Part shown: positions 14,061-25,546 of the stretch, one piece after another
Position numbering within the stretch: position 1 is the stretch's first letter
How the letters are laid out: each line of letters starts with the position of its first letter
Assembly (NCBI GenBank): GCA_026413225.1
Contig: CM048552.1
Span: forward strand, 24,603,001-24,667,000
Direction: 5' to 3'
Length of the DNA stretch: 64,000 bases
Source: Otis tarda
Taxonomy: Eukaryota; Chordata; Aves; Otidiformes; Otididae
The notes under the pieces: model-generated
Database searches by the model: none
Seen by the model: only the letters and a program-made list of their open reading frames with translations
What the model was told of the DNA's origin: nothing
Translations under genes and position numbers: made by a program

Positions 14061-16735
14061 CTTCTGGCCAATGAAATATGCTGTGTAATGAAGTGAGTGG
14101 AACCTAATCTGGCACCAGTCTGATACTGATACCAGAACCATTTTGGAAGCCTGCCATTTAAACTCATGACACCCACAGCTCATCACTGGACCAAACTCAT
14201 TTTTCATTTTATATTTCCTTTCAGCACAAATTCCCCTCCAGATGATGAAAACAACATGGAATAGTAATAAGAGTCTGATCAATATCTCAGTGCAGTACTT
14301 CAAAGGTCTCATCCTAGTGAGGAAAAGTCTCAGAATGAAACATCCTAATAAAAATCTTTTTAATCTCTCAAAAATAACAAGTACAAAACCCTGACAAAAG
14401 CACTTTTTGTTGGAAACATTGAAGCTGAGAGCAAATATTTCTGAACATCAGTTAATAACTTTTCTTCAGATATGTCATTACATTTTCCCTAAAAATTGCC
14501 TAGTTCCTTTGGATTCTTTCCAGTCCTTTTTGACCTACAGGGTGAGCAATAGAAAGCAGATTTTATACCACAGTAGTGGAGGAAATATTTGCTGATATTG
14601 GCTGGTTGAATGCCACAAAGAGGCAGACAGGAAGACTCTTTGAAATGAAGTCTTCAGTTTTGCTTTGCAATTTTTTTATGCGTACGTTGTCGGTTTCCAA
14701 GATTGTGTGTACAATGGAACAAGGTCCAGGAGATGCATATAAATAACAATTTGCAAAGATATTCTAATTAGAAGTGCTCACCTAGTAACAGTGACTGTGT
14801 CTAATGACTTGACATCAGAGTACGGCAGAGGAAGTTGGCAAAAGCAGGGATGGTTGCAGCCATAAACGAAAGTGAAGACCTGAAAAGCCAAATATCTACT
14901 ACTTGGAAGAGGGAGGAGGAACTATTACTCTCTGCAGTTACACAAGAAATCCAAGCCTTGAATTTGGGAAAAACAGAAAGAACGTCCTCTGATGAGGGCA
15001 ACTGCTACTAAAGGACGAAATGTCTGATATCAGCACCTAGTCAGTTAAAGTTAAGGGAATGTTGTGCTGAATTAAATGAGGAAATAAATAAGTAATACTT
15101 AACACATCAGTTGTTTATTCATGTGATCGTGATTCAAGAGTCTCTCACGGCACAGAGACTAGTTGCTCTCTCTGTCATTGACGTCCTGACCATTCTTGGT
15201 CAAGATATATTTTTATTTCTTCTATGCAATCAGCGCACCTGTAGTCCTTATTCAAATTAAAGCATCCACAACTGTTACAGGAGAGAAGTATTGCTATTTG
15301 GTATGGACAGGTTTTGGACTTAATAACATTTTGAAAAACGGGACTTTAAGTGAGATGTAGCTGACCGTTGTCTATGCCAAAAGAAAGGGAAGGAGCTATG
15401 GTTGGAGTACTGCTAATTGAAATCACAAAGGAAAAATTGCTCAGGTAGAGTAAGCACTGCTGCTCACCTCCTGTACATGAGGACAATGTTCCAGACAACA
15501 GATTACAACAACAAATATCACTGCTGAAGGCTATAAGAAAGCTAGATGAACCTGTATTTCCTTGCTTGTGCTTATCACATCACCTGAATTTAAATTCCAA
15601 AAGAAGATCTTAAGAACAAGTCAGACATACCTCTTCTATAAATTACATAGACTTGGCCATCCTCCTCGTGGGCTGAATGGTTTGCTTAGTGTTTGAAATC
15701 TCTTCCAGAACTATTTCCTGAAGACTCTGATTTTTTGATAGTGTACAAATGCTGAGGAAGACACACACCCAAACCCACTGAAGTCCTCAATAAAGAGAAA
15801 AATGCACTGGCAGCCACAGGAGTATGACAGTGTGATGCCTCCTACTCCAGAATAGCTACTTCACAACAAAGGAGTTTCTATCACAAACAGCACAATGGAG
15901 TGACACCCAGCCCGTTGAACTGGATGCAGAATGAATGGGGTCCTCACGAGGTGAACACAAGCATGTTGAATGTGAAACAAGAGCAATGACCAAGTCTCAG
16001 AGGGATGTCACAATGTAAATGAGTCTTGAAAGAAGACGGAATTGACAGCTCCGAAAATCTCCAGTCGGGGAGAGCAATGAATTACAAAATAACTACCTTA
16101 TCATGCCAAGAAGTTCAAGACCGCAGAACAGACCAATAACCTCCACAGCCATTTTAATTTTGAAAAACATAATAAGAACATTGGCTTAGTTGTCACAGAT
16201 ATTTATGTCTATGGTAAGAGAGAGCGCACGTGACAAAGACTTCTGCTGCTCCAGGCTTGTGTGTGCACAATAAATTGCAAAATACCTTTAGTTTTTTTCA
16301 GTGCAAAAGTATATATGGACCTCATATTACAAAATCCAAATGGCCCTACTCAATCTCTTACTCCAGCTAATGAAATAGCTCCAAATTTAGATAACCCATT
16401 TGTAGGAAATATTTACCTTCTGTAAGGTAAGTTTTCATTCAAGAATAATTTCTCAGGAGAATTTTGGCAAAATGGCAGCTCATTACTTGCAAATATGTTA
16501 CCAAATATGTAGTGGTACGAACACTCTGTCTGGAATACCATAGCTGGCTGATTTTAAAAACATTATTTAGAAATGACACCTGACTGGCATTGGTCAGAAC
16601 AAGCACAAGAACTGAATGAAAAAAAAAAAAAACAAACCATCACTGTAGAATCATAGAATCATAGAATGGTTAGAGTTGGAAGGGACCTTCAAAGGTCATC
16701 TAGTCCAACCCCCGCAAGAGCAGGGACATCCCCGA

Positions 16736-17617
16736 CTAGATCAGGTTGCTCAGAGCCTCATCCAGCCTGGCCTTGAACACTTCCAGGGATGGGGCATCCA
16801 CCACCTCTCTGGGCAACCTGTTCCAGTGCTCTACAACTCTCATTGTAAAAAATTTTTTTCTAATATCTAATCTAAACCTACCTCCCTCCAATTTAAACCC
16901 ATTACCCCTTGTCCTATCACAACAGGCCCTACTGAACAGTTTCTCCCCATCTTTCCTGTAGGCCCCCTTGAGGTACTGGAAGACCGCTATCAGGTCTCCC
17001 CGGAGCCTCCTCTTCTCCAGGCTGAACAGCCCCAACTCTCTCAGCCTGTCCTCATAGGAGAGGTGCTCCAGCCCTCTGATCATCTTGGTGGCCCTCCTCT
17101 GGACCCTTTCCAACTGGTCCATGTCCTTCTTGTGTTGGGGGCTCCAGAACTGGACGCAGTACTCCAGGTGGGGTCTCACCAGGGCAGAGTAGAGGGGCAG
17201 AATCACCTCCCTCGACCTGCTGGACACGCTCCTCTTGATGCAGCCCAGGATGCGGTTGGCCTTCTGGGCCGCAAGGGCGCATTGCCCGCTCATGTTGAGC
17301 CTCTTGTCTACCAGCACTCCCAAGTCTTTCTCCTCAGGGCTGCTCTCAATCCATTCTCCGCCCAGCCTGTATTTGTGCCTGGGATTGCCACGACCCAGGT
17401 GCAGGACCTTGCGCTTGGCCTGGTTGAACTTCATGAGGTTGGCACGGGCCCACCTCTCCAGCCTGTCGAGGTCCCTCTGGATGGCATCCCTCCCTTCCAG
17501 CGAGTCGACGGCACCACACAGCTTGGTGTCATCGGCGAACTTGCTGAGGGTGCACTCTATCCCACTGTCCATGTCGCCGACAAAGATGTTGAACAGGGCC
17601 GGGCCCAACACGGACCC
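16736..17617 (-). pseudogene. CR1 ORF2 C-terminal part: reverse transcriptase (palm catalytic motif) and C-terminal domain
   Basis: This is the in-frame continuation of the frame at 17621-19516 after a premature TAG. Its first residues (GS, then [13 protein letters not shown]) belong to the RT palm. FADDTKL, starting about 25 residues past the VLGP valine, is the non-LTR form of the catalytic Y/F-x-D-D box, with both aspartates present. It continues through the CR1 RT thumb and C-terminal region ([51 protein letters not shown]) and ends naturally at ALSNLI-stop. With the TAG upstream it could only be made by readthrough or internal initiation, so I call it a pseudogene fragment. Apart from that one stop the frame is uninterrupted, which is rare for a genomic CR1. 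Confidence 0.9.
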
Positions 17618-17620
17618 CTA
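17618..17620 (-). other. Premature in-frame TAG in CR1 copy A ORF2
   Basis: The codon after SGVP reads TAG here. In copy B the same position (SGVPQGS) is CAG, glutamine. This is a single transition in a conserved RT motif and the only stop seen between 19516 and the natural end at 16736. Confidence 0.9.
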
Positions 17621-19516
17621 AGGGACGCCACTGGTGACCGGTCTCCACTTGGACATTGAGCCGTTGACCACCACTCTCTGAGTGCGGCCATCCAGCCAAC
17701 TCCTTATCCACCGAGTGGTCCATCCATCGAACCCATGCCTCTCTAATTTAGAGAGAAGGATGTCATGCGGGACAGTGTCAAAAGCTTTGCACAAGTCCAG
17801 GCAGACGATATCCGTTACCCGTCCCTTGTCCACCGATGCTGTTACCCCGTCATAAAAGGCCACCAAATTGGTCAGGCACGATCTGCCCTTGGTGAAGCCA
17901 TGTTGGCTGTCACCAACCACCTCCTTGCTCTCCATGTGCCTTAGCATGGTTTCCAGGAGAATCTGCTCCATGACCTTGCCAGGCACAGAGGTGAGGCTGA
18001 CCGGCCTGTAGTTGCCCGGGTCTTCCTTACTCCCCTTTTTAAAAATGGGGGTTATGTTCCCTCTCTTCCAGTCATCGGGGACCTCACCAGACCTCCACAA
18101 TTTCTCAAATATGATGGCCAGTGGCTTGGCAACTTCATCCGCCAGTTCCTTCAGGACGCGCGGATGGATCTCATCAGGCCCCATGGACTTGTGCACCTTC
18201 AAGTTCCTTAGATGGTCCTGAACCTGCTCTTCGAGCACCGTGGGCGGTTCTTCATCCTCACAGTCCCTGCCTGTGCCTTCCACAGCTTGGGTGGGGAGAC
18301 AAGAGCCCTTATCGGTGAAGACTGAGGCAAAAAAGTCGTTGAGTACCTCAGCCTTCTCCACATCCCGGGTAACCACGACACCCGTTACCTTCCGGAGGGG
18401 GCCTACATTCTCCTTGGACTTTCTTTTGTCCCCTACATACCTGTAAAAGCTTTTCTTGTTACTTTTTATATCCCTGGCCAGATTCGATTCCATCAGGGCT
18501 TTAGCCTTCCTCACCCTATCTCTGGCCGCTCGCACAGCCACTCGGTAGTCCTCCCAGGCTACCTGTCCCCGCTTCCACCCTCTATAGGCTTCCTTCTTTA
18601 CTTTCAGTTGGTCCAGGAGCTCCTTGCTCATCCACGCTGGCCTCCTGGCCTTTTTGCCCGACTTGTTCTTCATCGGGATGCACCTCTGCTGAGCTTGGAG
18701 GAGGTGCTCCTTAAATATGGACCAACTTTCCTGGGCCCCTCTTCCCTCCAGGGCCGCCTCCCATGGCACTTTGCCCATGAGGTTCCTGAAGAGGCAGAAG
18801 TCCGCCTTCCTGAAATCTAGGGCAGAGAGCTTACTGTGCAGTTTCCTCGCCGTCCCGTGGATCTTGAATTCCACCGCGTCATGGTCACTGCAGCCAAGGC
18901 TGTCCATCAGTTTCACGTCCCCCACCAGCCCCTCCCTGTTGGTGAGCACAAGGTCCAGCATGGCACCCCTCCTTGTCGGCTCCTCTATCGCCTGCAGGAG
19001 GAAGTTATCGTCCACACATTCCAGGAACCTCCTGGACTGCCTGTGCCCTGCCGTGTTGTCTCTCCAACAGATGTCAGGGTGGTTGAAGTCCCCCATGAGG
19101 ACCAGGGCTTGTGACTGCTGTGAGGCTGCTCCTATCTGCCTATAGAGCGCCTCGTCCGCTCTGTCTTCCTGGCCAGGCGGCCTGTAGCAGACCCCCACCG
19201 TAACATCCCCCGTCCGTCCCTGTCCTCTGATCTTGACCCATAAGCTCTCTGTCAGCTCCTCCCCCATCCCCAGGCGGAGCTCCACGCACTCCAGCCGGTT
19301 GCTGACATAGAGAGCGACACCCCCTCCTCGTCTTCCCTGCCTGTCTTTTCTAAAAAGCCTGTACCCCTCCATGTTGACGCTCCAGTCGTAAGAGCCGTCC
19401 CACCACGTCTCCGTGATGCCAACAAGGTCGTAGCCCTGCTCGCGCGCACGCATCTCCAGTTCTTCCTGTTTATTCCCCATGCTGCGTGCGTTGGTATAGA
19501 GACACTTCAGCAGGGT
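17621..19516 (-). pseudogene. CR1 ORF2 N-terminal part: AP-like endonuclease plus start of reverse transcriptase
   Basis: ORF2 of CR1 encodes an endonuclease that nicks the target DNA and an RT that copies the element RNA from the nick. Counting from the first ATG at 19480, the 620-residue frame shows ITETWW at 22-27 (catalytic Glu24), VCYRPP at 96-102, GDFNHPD at 130-136, and SDHDAVEF at 198-205 (catalytic Asp/His). These are the expected EEP-family endonuclease motifs. Upstream of that ATG the same frame reads [11 protein letters not shown], which holds the active-site Asn, so the true start lies further 5' and is lost or just outside. Residues beyond about 440 begin the RT (NYRPVSLTS, then LDLCKAFD near 561-568, motif A with its Asp). 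The frame then hits TAG. All visible catalytic residues are intact. Confidence 0.92.
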
Positions 19517-20390
19517 CCACCTGTAGAACTGGTGGATCTCAAGGGCAGAATGTCTTCCAAAATTATTTTGTGTGAGAAATTATGCAGAGTCAGACAGAAA
19601 ACTGGTGAAATGTACTATTAGGAGAGTGGCGGAATGAGAAACATACCTGGAAGGAAGTTAGAAGATATGATAATGAATATGAAAGTTCAGGAAAAAAATA
19701 AAAGTATAAAAATTGCTGCATATAAACATTAGTAAAAAGAAAGATTTATGATAAATAGAAGCAAAACTTCTTTCTCTGTTCCTTCCAGTTCCTTTATACT
19801 AGGACTTAAGAACCTTGCTGCAGGTATGAATAACAGAGCCGACTCTTTTCTAGCCCTCTCAAATTCATTGTTAACACAGCAAGGTGTACTAAACAAAACT
19901 GGTAGTCTGAACGATGTTCTTTATATAATCGTCAGCCATTCAAAATAGCAGGATAAATGATGTCACATTACTACTGACATAACCCCATTAGCAAACTCTA
20001 GGATGATCAGAGAAATAACTTGTGATTAACTGCTAAAGCTTGAACTGGTTTACACATGGGATTTGCTTTCTAACTACAAATAGGAAGCACATTTATCGAA
20101 ATAACAGTGTGTTACAGACAATATAGAAAGGACCAGAGTGTATTTGCTAAGCAAATTCTTGCTATCCAGATATAGATGTAATGAAGATGAGATCTGGACT
20201 TCTTTATTCCAGGCTGGAAGGAGAAAGACAAGATGTTAAGGAAGCAGGAAGGTTTCCTGTTTTGCAGACTGAGAGGCATCAGTATCAAATGTCATTATAT
20301 GAATGTCTTTTTACTGACCTAATATATTTTGAATTACACCTGCAATAATTTCATAGTCCATTAGTTATATGTCTTCCAATCTGCCAAAAT

Positions 20391-20426
20391 CTGAATATGA
20401 GTCAAAACCTGAATATGAGTCAAAAC
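20391..20426. repeat. Perfect 18-bp tandem duplication
   Basis: CTGAATATGAGTCAAAAC occurs twice head to tail (20391-20408 and 20409-20426) without mismatch, so it is a recent local duplication. Confidence 0.95.
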
Positions 20427-21502
20427 CCAGCATTGAGAATGTGAGAAAAATAAGATAGGAAGAATTACAGAAGGCTTATCTCAGTAGCCTGAACACCACT
20501 TTCTGTGATTTTGAGATGTTTCCACCTTTCCTGCCCATGTCAAAGGACAAGAGACAAACAGGAGGTGAGGGTAGAAGTTCGCAGTTTGGAAGTTCCCTCT
20601 TTGCATTCTGTAGACTCCCTGGGAGAAAATCTGAATGCTGCCTTCCAGATTGGCAGATACAGGATTCCCAACTTCAAAGCTGGTGTCTCTTTAATGGATT
20701 TTAATTCCCCTAGACATAAAGAAATACTGTCTACTTCTGCTCTGGCCAAGTGTACCCCTTAGTTACTATGGTTTCTGCAGAACTGTCCTCCTGGAGTTGG
20801 GGCCTACCCACTGGAGGAAAGGAGTATCTACAGCAAATCCAGGCAACACAGAGTCCCTCATGAGTTTTTCAGTAGGGCTGCTGCCATATTGCTTTATGGA
20901 GGAAAGAATACAGAAGCATTTGTTTCACTTCAGAGATCCTCCAATTTGACAATCTCTGGTTGACTGGGGTGAAGTGGGAAGAGGAGAGAAGGAAAATATA
21001 AAATAACAGGAAAGCCGACAGACCTTTTAGTCTTTGATAGTGACAAAGGACAACACAGAGCTAGAGCTGGGAATGACTCTTTATGACCAAGGTAAATTAA
21101 TGAACATGGGAGGAGAAGGCTAATGCCTTCCTGCTGAGAAGCAGGGAAGCCTCTTCGTTTCTCTCTCGGCAAGCTGTCAGCCAAACTGGTAACAACAGGT
21201 TCAAAGCAGAATGTTCCACGGAGTATTGCATTTCATCCCCATCCTCTTACGGGGCCTCCTGAGTCGTTGAAGCAAACAAGAAATAATTTCCCCTTGCGTT
21301 TTCAAATTCTGAGCCACCAGAACTGCAGAGACAGACATTCAGTTAAAGATGGTGCTCCATATCTTTGGAACCACGTTATGTGTGGATTCATTAAGCTCTT
21401 TTCCTTGCAGAATTTGAGCTGCTTCGGTTCTATAGAAGAAGCTCACGTACAGTTTACACCAGTATTCAGCAGAGTCCTCTCAAAATTCTCCACTATATTC
21501 TC

Positions 21503-21535
21503 CATATATATATATATCTGTATATATATATATAC
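21503..21535. repeat. TA dinucleotide microsatellite
   Basis: An (AT)n tract interrupted by CTG: ATATATATATATATCTG followed by TATATATATATATAC. Confidence 0.9.
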
Positions 21536-21780
21536 ACAAATACAGCATTTTCCTGCCACCCGCTCACCTGCACCCCAGGAATCTGTAGTGGCTTTAAAGA
21601 AGCTTTGTGCAGCCTGCTACTGCCGCTTTGCTACAGCAGCTGACTGAGCTGACAGCATTATAGATAGAGCACAAACATGAAAGCTTGTCAGTACCAGTAT
21701 TTAGTGCAAAGCCTCCGTATCAAGGGCATGAGCCTGAGTTCCTAGAGCCACCGCAGCTGTCAGCCTTCAAATGTGAAAAT

Positions 21781-22050
21781 GCAGATTTGTTTCAAGACAT
21801 AAGCACCCAGCTAGGAAGTGTTATTCCATTACATAATAAAATCTATATTTGCTATATTTAGAAGAGTCAATGATTGTGATCCATGGAGTAAAACAACATC
21901 TAAGTCACAATCAACATATATGCTAACTCAGATTTTTATTTTAAGACATAAGCACCCAACTGGAAGATTATGTTATTCATATGCATAATAAAATGTCTTC
22001 TACGTTTATGACAGTTGATGACATTGAGACATGGAACGAGTGAGTTCTCC
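21781..22050. repeat. Diverged tandem duplication, about 149-bp period
   Basis: AAGACATAAGCACCCA at 21794 recurs at 21943. It is preceded in both units by CAGATTT and followed in both by similar text: (G)GAAG..TTATTC.AT..CATAATAAAAT, then a TATTTA/GTTTATGA-like stretch, then CAATGAT/TGATGAC and CATGGA. Substitutions and small indels between units show the duplication is old. No gene content is visible. Confidence 0.7.
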
Positions 22051-25000
22051 TTTGGAAAGAAGACACTTTTCTGTGCTTCTGACCACATGCTTTGATCACA
22101 TATAAACTCATCAATAGTGTTTTTCCTTTTGGGTTCTTTCTGAACATTTTCTTATTTTCCTTTATCTTTATCGTCTTAGGGAATGAATCCCATGTCCGTA
22201 TAGTCCTGGCTCTTTCTGTTCCTTGAGCACATTCTTAGCAAGTATATTATTAAGTTAATAAGGTTTAACTTTGATCTTTTTTCTGAACAAATCAAACTCT
22301 GTGCTCAATTTCCTCCCATTTTATGCTTTCTCAAAAGCTCCAGCACTATGAATAAATTTATTACCTCTCTGATCTGCCCCTCTAGCATTTATATGATGAA
22401 ATGTAGCAGCATTGACCAATGAATACGCTTTTCTAGTTCCTTTCCATCTAGGCCTTTTTTTTTCAGGAAAGAAAAATAGAAGTGATATGAGATAGTCTCT
22501 TTCCCCTGCAACGAGCATTTGCATGGATAATACTTATGAATTCTAATGTGAGTTACACATTGTGCGCAATGACATCACTATTCAAAAATGTATCTGACAG
22601 AGAGTCTGTTCAGAAGACTGATCTTTGTTTAATAAATACAGAGAAAAATGCAGTTTAAAAAGAAAGCTCTTTAGTCTTAGGAATATTTTATAACAAAATA
22701 AAATAAATTTTTGTTTTCACTTCAACACATAAAATACCCAAATAATGTAGAGTATTTATTATAAGCATTAAGAAAATTTGCTTATGCTTTAAATAATAAC
22801 TCCACAGAAGATGGAAAACGGTCTTTTCCTTGAATAATATTGCCTGCTTCAGACTGTTTCTATGGTTCTTTACCTGGGGAAAATTGGGGCTTAAATTGGT
22901 GGTATTCTTCTTCATTTGGAAGATTTTCTCTTAAGCATCATTTCTAGTATCAGCTGTCTCTATTTTGTTTATGCAAGCACTTTCTTAGGAGGGATGAAGC
23001 AAATAAGAATGAAAAGTAAAAAGAGGTAGGTATTGCTGTTCAAAGGATTTAAACATTCCAGAAGAGATTAAAACAGACAAGAAGTGAAGAGGAAAACAAC
23101 AGAAAGTTAAGCTCTTCGTAAAATCTGAAAGCTGGTCTGAATACATAGTTAACAAAGGAATAAATTATGCCTAAATATTTTGAAATGGGCTCAAATCCTC
23201 CTATTTCAGGGATGGCCCTATTCATGACAAAAAGGGGAAGGTAGGTAGATGCTTTTCCAGAGTATGTCCTCCTCTCACTGACTGCTGATGGGATTCTTTC
23301 AAATTCCTTTGTGACACAGAGCAGTGAGAGCAAATACACAAGTGTAGCTGGGCCACCAGCTGTCTCAGCACAATAAAAATACCTCCTTTGCTATGGAGCT
23401 GATCTGAAGCAACACAGAGAGAATTAAAATGAAGAATAGAAAATATTATTTTGCAGGAAAGGATGGAGATATTTCAAGGGTTATTGCTGAAGGGCATTTT
23501 TCCTTCCAAAATCAGAAAGAAAATATTTGTAGGAAATCTAAGGCTTCTAATTCCCACTGGGACGTGTGACATTGGAGCTGATGCTTCTCTCAAAATGTCA
23601 GGATTACTGACATTTCCCACAGAGTTCCCAATTCAACAGAAGCTATGACTTCACCCAAGGGCAAGACAGTACTCTTATGCTCACCAGTACATGAAAATAG
23701 CTGTACAATACAGCTCAACACCCTGCCTCAGCTCCCTGGTGGCAATAGTGGATGCCAAGAAAAGAATACAGGAACACAGTAAAAATAAAGTAACCCCTCT
23801 TCAGAGTATTTTCCCATTGTCCAGTGATTTATGACCTAGGAAAATCCTGAGCCAAATGTTAACTTTGTAATTGTTCCTGCAGTGAGTTTTCCCTCATGAA
23901 TTTGTCTAATTGCTTTATCTACAACATCATGTGGAAAGTTGTTCCACAGTTACCCAGCATGAAACTGGATTGTCTTTTGTTTGTCTGGGACCTGGCATCT
24001 ATGAGTTTTGCACAGTAAATAAGAGTCAAGACAGCATTTTCTCACCCCCCTATGGGAGCAGAAAACCACAAGACCGTACTGACCACATGTAACTCTCTCA
24101 TTGTTCAAACGATTCTCCTGAGAACGCCACCTCCTAGGAGTACTGGTGTCCTGTATTTGCTTTTGGTCTCTTCCTCTGGGCCAGTGAGTAACTCCTTCCT
24201 TCTTTTATAATTCTCTATTATAGCTCCCTGCTGCTCAATGTCATTGCATAATTGCTTTTACTCTCAGGTTACCTCAACCTCGTTCCAGCTTTGGGTGCCC
24301 AAAGACAATCACTGTATTTTCTCACTCTGAACTTTCGCCTGCTATTAGTAAGAAAAATCAACATAGTAGACAGGTAGGCCTCCATTCAGAATGAAGCTTA
24401 TAGTTTAACAGTGATGTGGAAAGAGTCACAAATGACATCTAAGAGAATTTGCTAGCTGAAAATTTTGCAAATCATTGTAAGTAGTAAGCAAAGCATTTAG
24501 ATATTTTTGAGCACTCTACTGACCCTATTGTCAGAGAAGCAGTGTATAAACGCAGATCTTACAATTTGCATTTACTTAAGTAATAGAATTACTCTGAGTC
24601 TACTTTTAATTTTGTATTTCTTTCATAACATAGGAAAGTAACAAGAGAGGTAATTCTGAAATGCTATGAAGTCTGAAAGGGAATCTGAAATGTATTGAAA
24701 ATAGAAACAAATTAAGCATGCTGCTGTTAGGTTTTTGAATAGCCTCCTGATCTAAAGACATTAAACATCATTAAGAACGTCTGGCCTCGGATGTGGGAGG
24801 ACTGAGAGGACTCATTCAACATCCTGGCAGAGTGCAAGCTCATCTAAAACAGAGAAATAGAACAAGGTTTGACAGCATACAAAGGGACAAAAATAAGGTA
24901 GTTTCATTGGGGATATCTTCTAAAACCTGTTTGTTTATCTTAACAACCCCTTTGAAACCATGATATACATGTCAGGACTGTGCTTTCCAGCCTGTTGTCA

Positions 25001-25422
25001 AAAGCAAATGCCTGCAATAAGACTATGCTCTGGAAAAGTTTCAAAAATTGCTATTTTCGTTTGGCCAGAGCTTCCTACATGCTTTGCATTGCTAGCCTTC
25101 TCCACCTGTGAGCTGAACTCACTGTATTTTGACATTTAACATACAAGGCAGTTTCTGCCTCTAACTTTTAAAGAGTTGGCATGGATGTGTACTATCCCAA
25201 ATTCCTTTAAGGCCTTCTTTATGCTACTACATGTATTGACAGTTTCTCTACAGCACACCTAAGTAATTTGCCCTGCATTGCCTCAGGACTACATATTCTC
25301 TAATTAGTATCCTATGTATCTTCATCTGTCTTTATCGCCTAGGGGACTTGCACTGTTTCAGAGTAATACACTGCAGAATTTATCATTTTACAACACCTAG
25401 GATCCCCTTTCTCCTCTAAAAG

Positions 25423-25444
25423 TAATAATAATAATAATAATAAC
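25423..25444. repeat. (TAA)n microsatellite
   Basis: About seven TAA units in a row. Confidence 0.95.
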
Positions 25445-25470
25445 AGTAAAGCAATGATGGTATAAAATGT

Positions 25471-25546
25471 TAATTTATTTATAAATTTATAAAAATTTAT
25501 TTATAAGTTTATAAAAATTTATTTATAAATTTATTTATTTATAAAC
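25471..25546. repeat. AT-rich minisatellite, about 22-bp period
   Basis: Built from TTTATAAAAATTTATTTATA-type units with shorter ATTTATAAATTTA variants. The whole stretch is A/T except two or three bases. Confidence 0.85.

Larger units (their letters stand above)
2827..16646. other. Long intergenic AT-rich spacer with low-complexity tracts
   Basis: I find no defensible gene here. Contents include a 15-A run near 3490-3504 and T-rich stretches at 3728-3860. An A-rich AAAC/AAAT low-complexity block lies at about 10362-10475, directly before a C/T-rich stretch at 10500-10800. A TCTTTTATAATT tandem cluster is at 13992-14060, and an A run at 16619-16632 lies next to the CR1 tail. Open frames of 60-114 codons occur on both strands (for example 12004-12318 and 12155-12499, minus) but overlap one another and show no domain. 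Older repeats that have decayed past recognition are likely and cannot be excluded. Confidence 0.45.
16647..19516 (-). mobile_element. CR1 LINE copy A, 5'-truncated, near-intact ORF2
   Basis: A 2,870-base CR1 retrotransposon on the minus strand. Its 3' end carries two ATTCTATG octamers (seen on plus as AGAATCATAGAATCATAGAA) and the typical CR1 3'UTR with GTTGGACTAGATGACC and AAGGTCCCTTCCAA. ORF2 ends in [14 protein letters not shown] followed by TAG. It stops at the 5' side just upstream of the TNARSMGNK start of the endonuclease. Compared with copy B, no ORF1 remains. 5' truncation is normal for target-primed reverse transcription. No target-site duplication is obvious, also usual for CR1. 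It is GC-rich against an AT-rich background and very similar to copy C, so it is a young insertion. Confidence 0.95.

Noticed and set aside
17063..17659. 198-codon plus-strand frame, and its relatives at 27485-28168 and 52615-53127
   Set aside because: All are antisense shadows of the CR1 reverse transcriptase, recurring because the CR1 sequence recurs.
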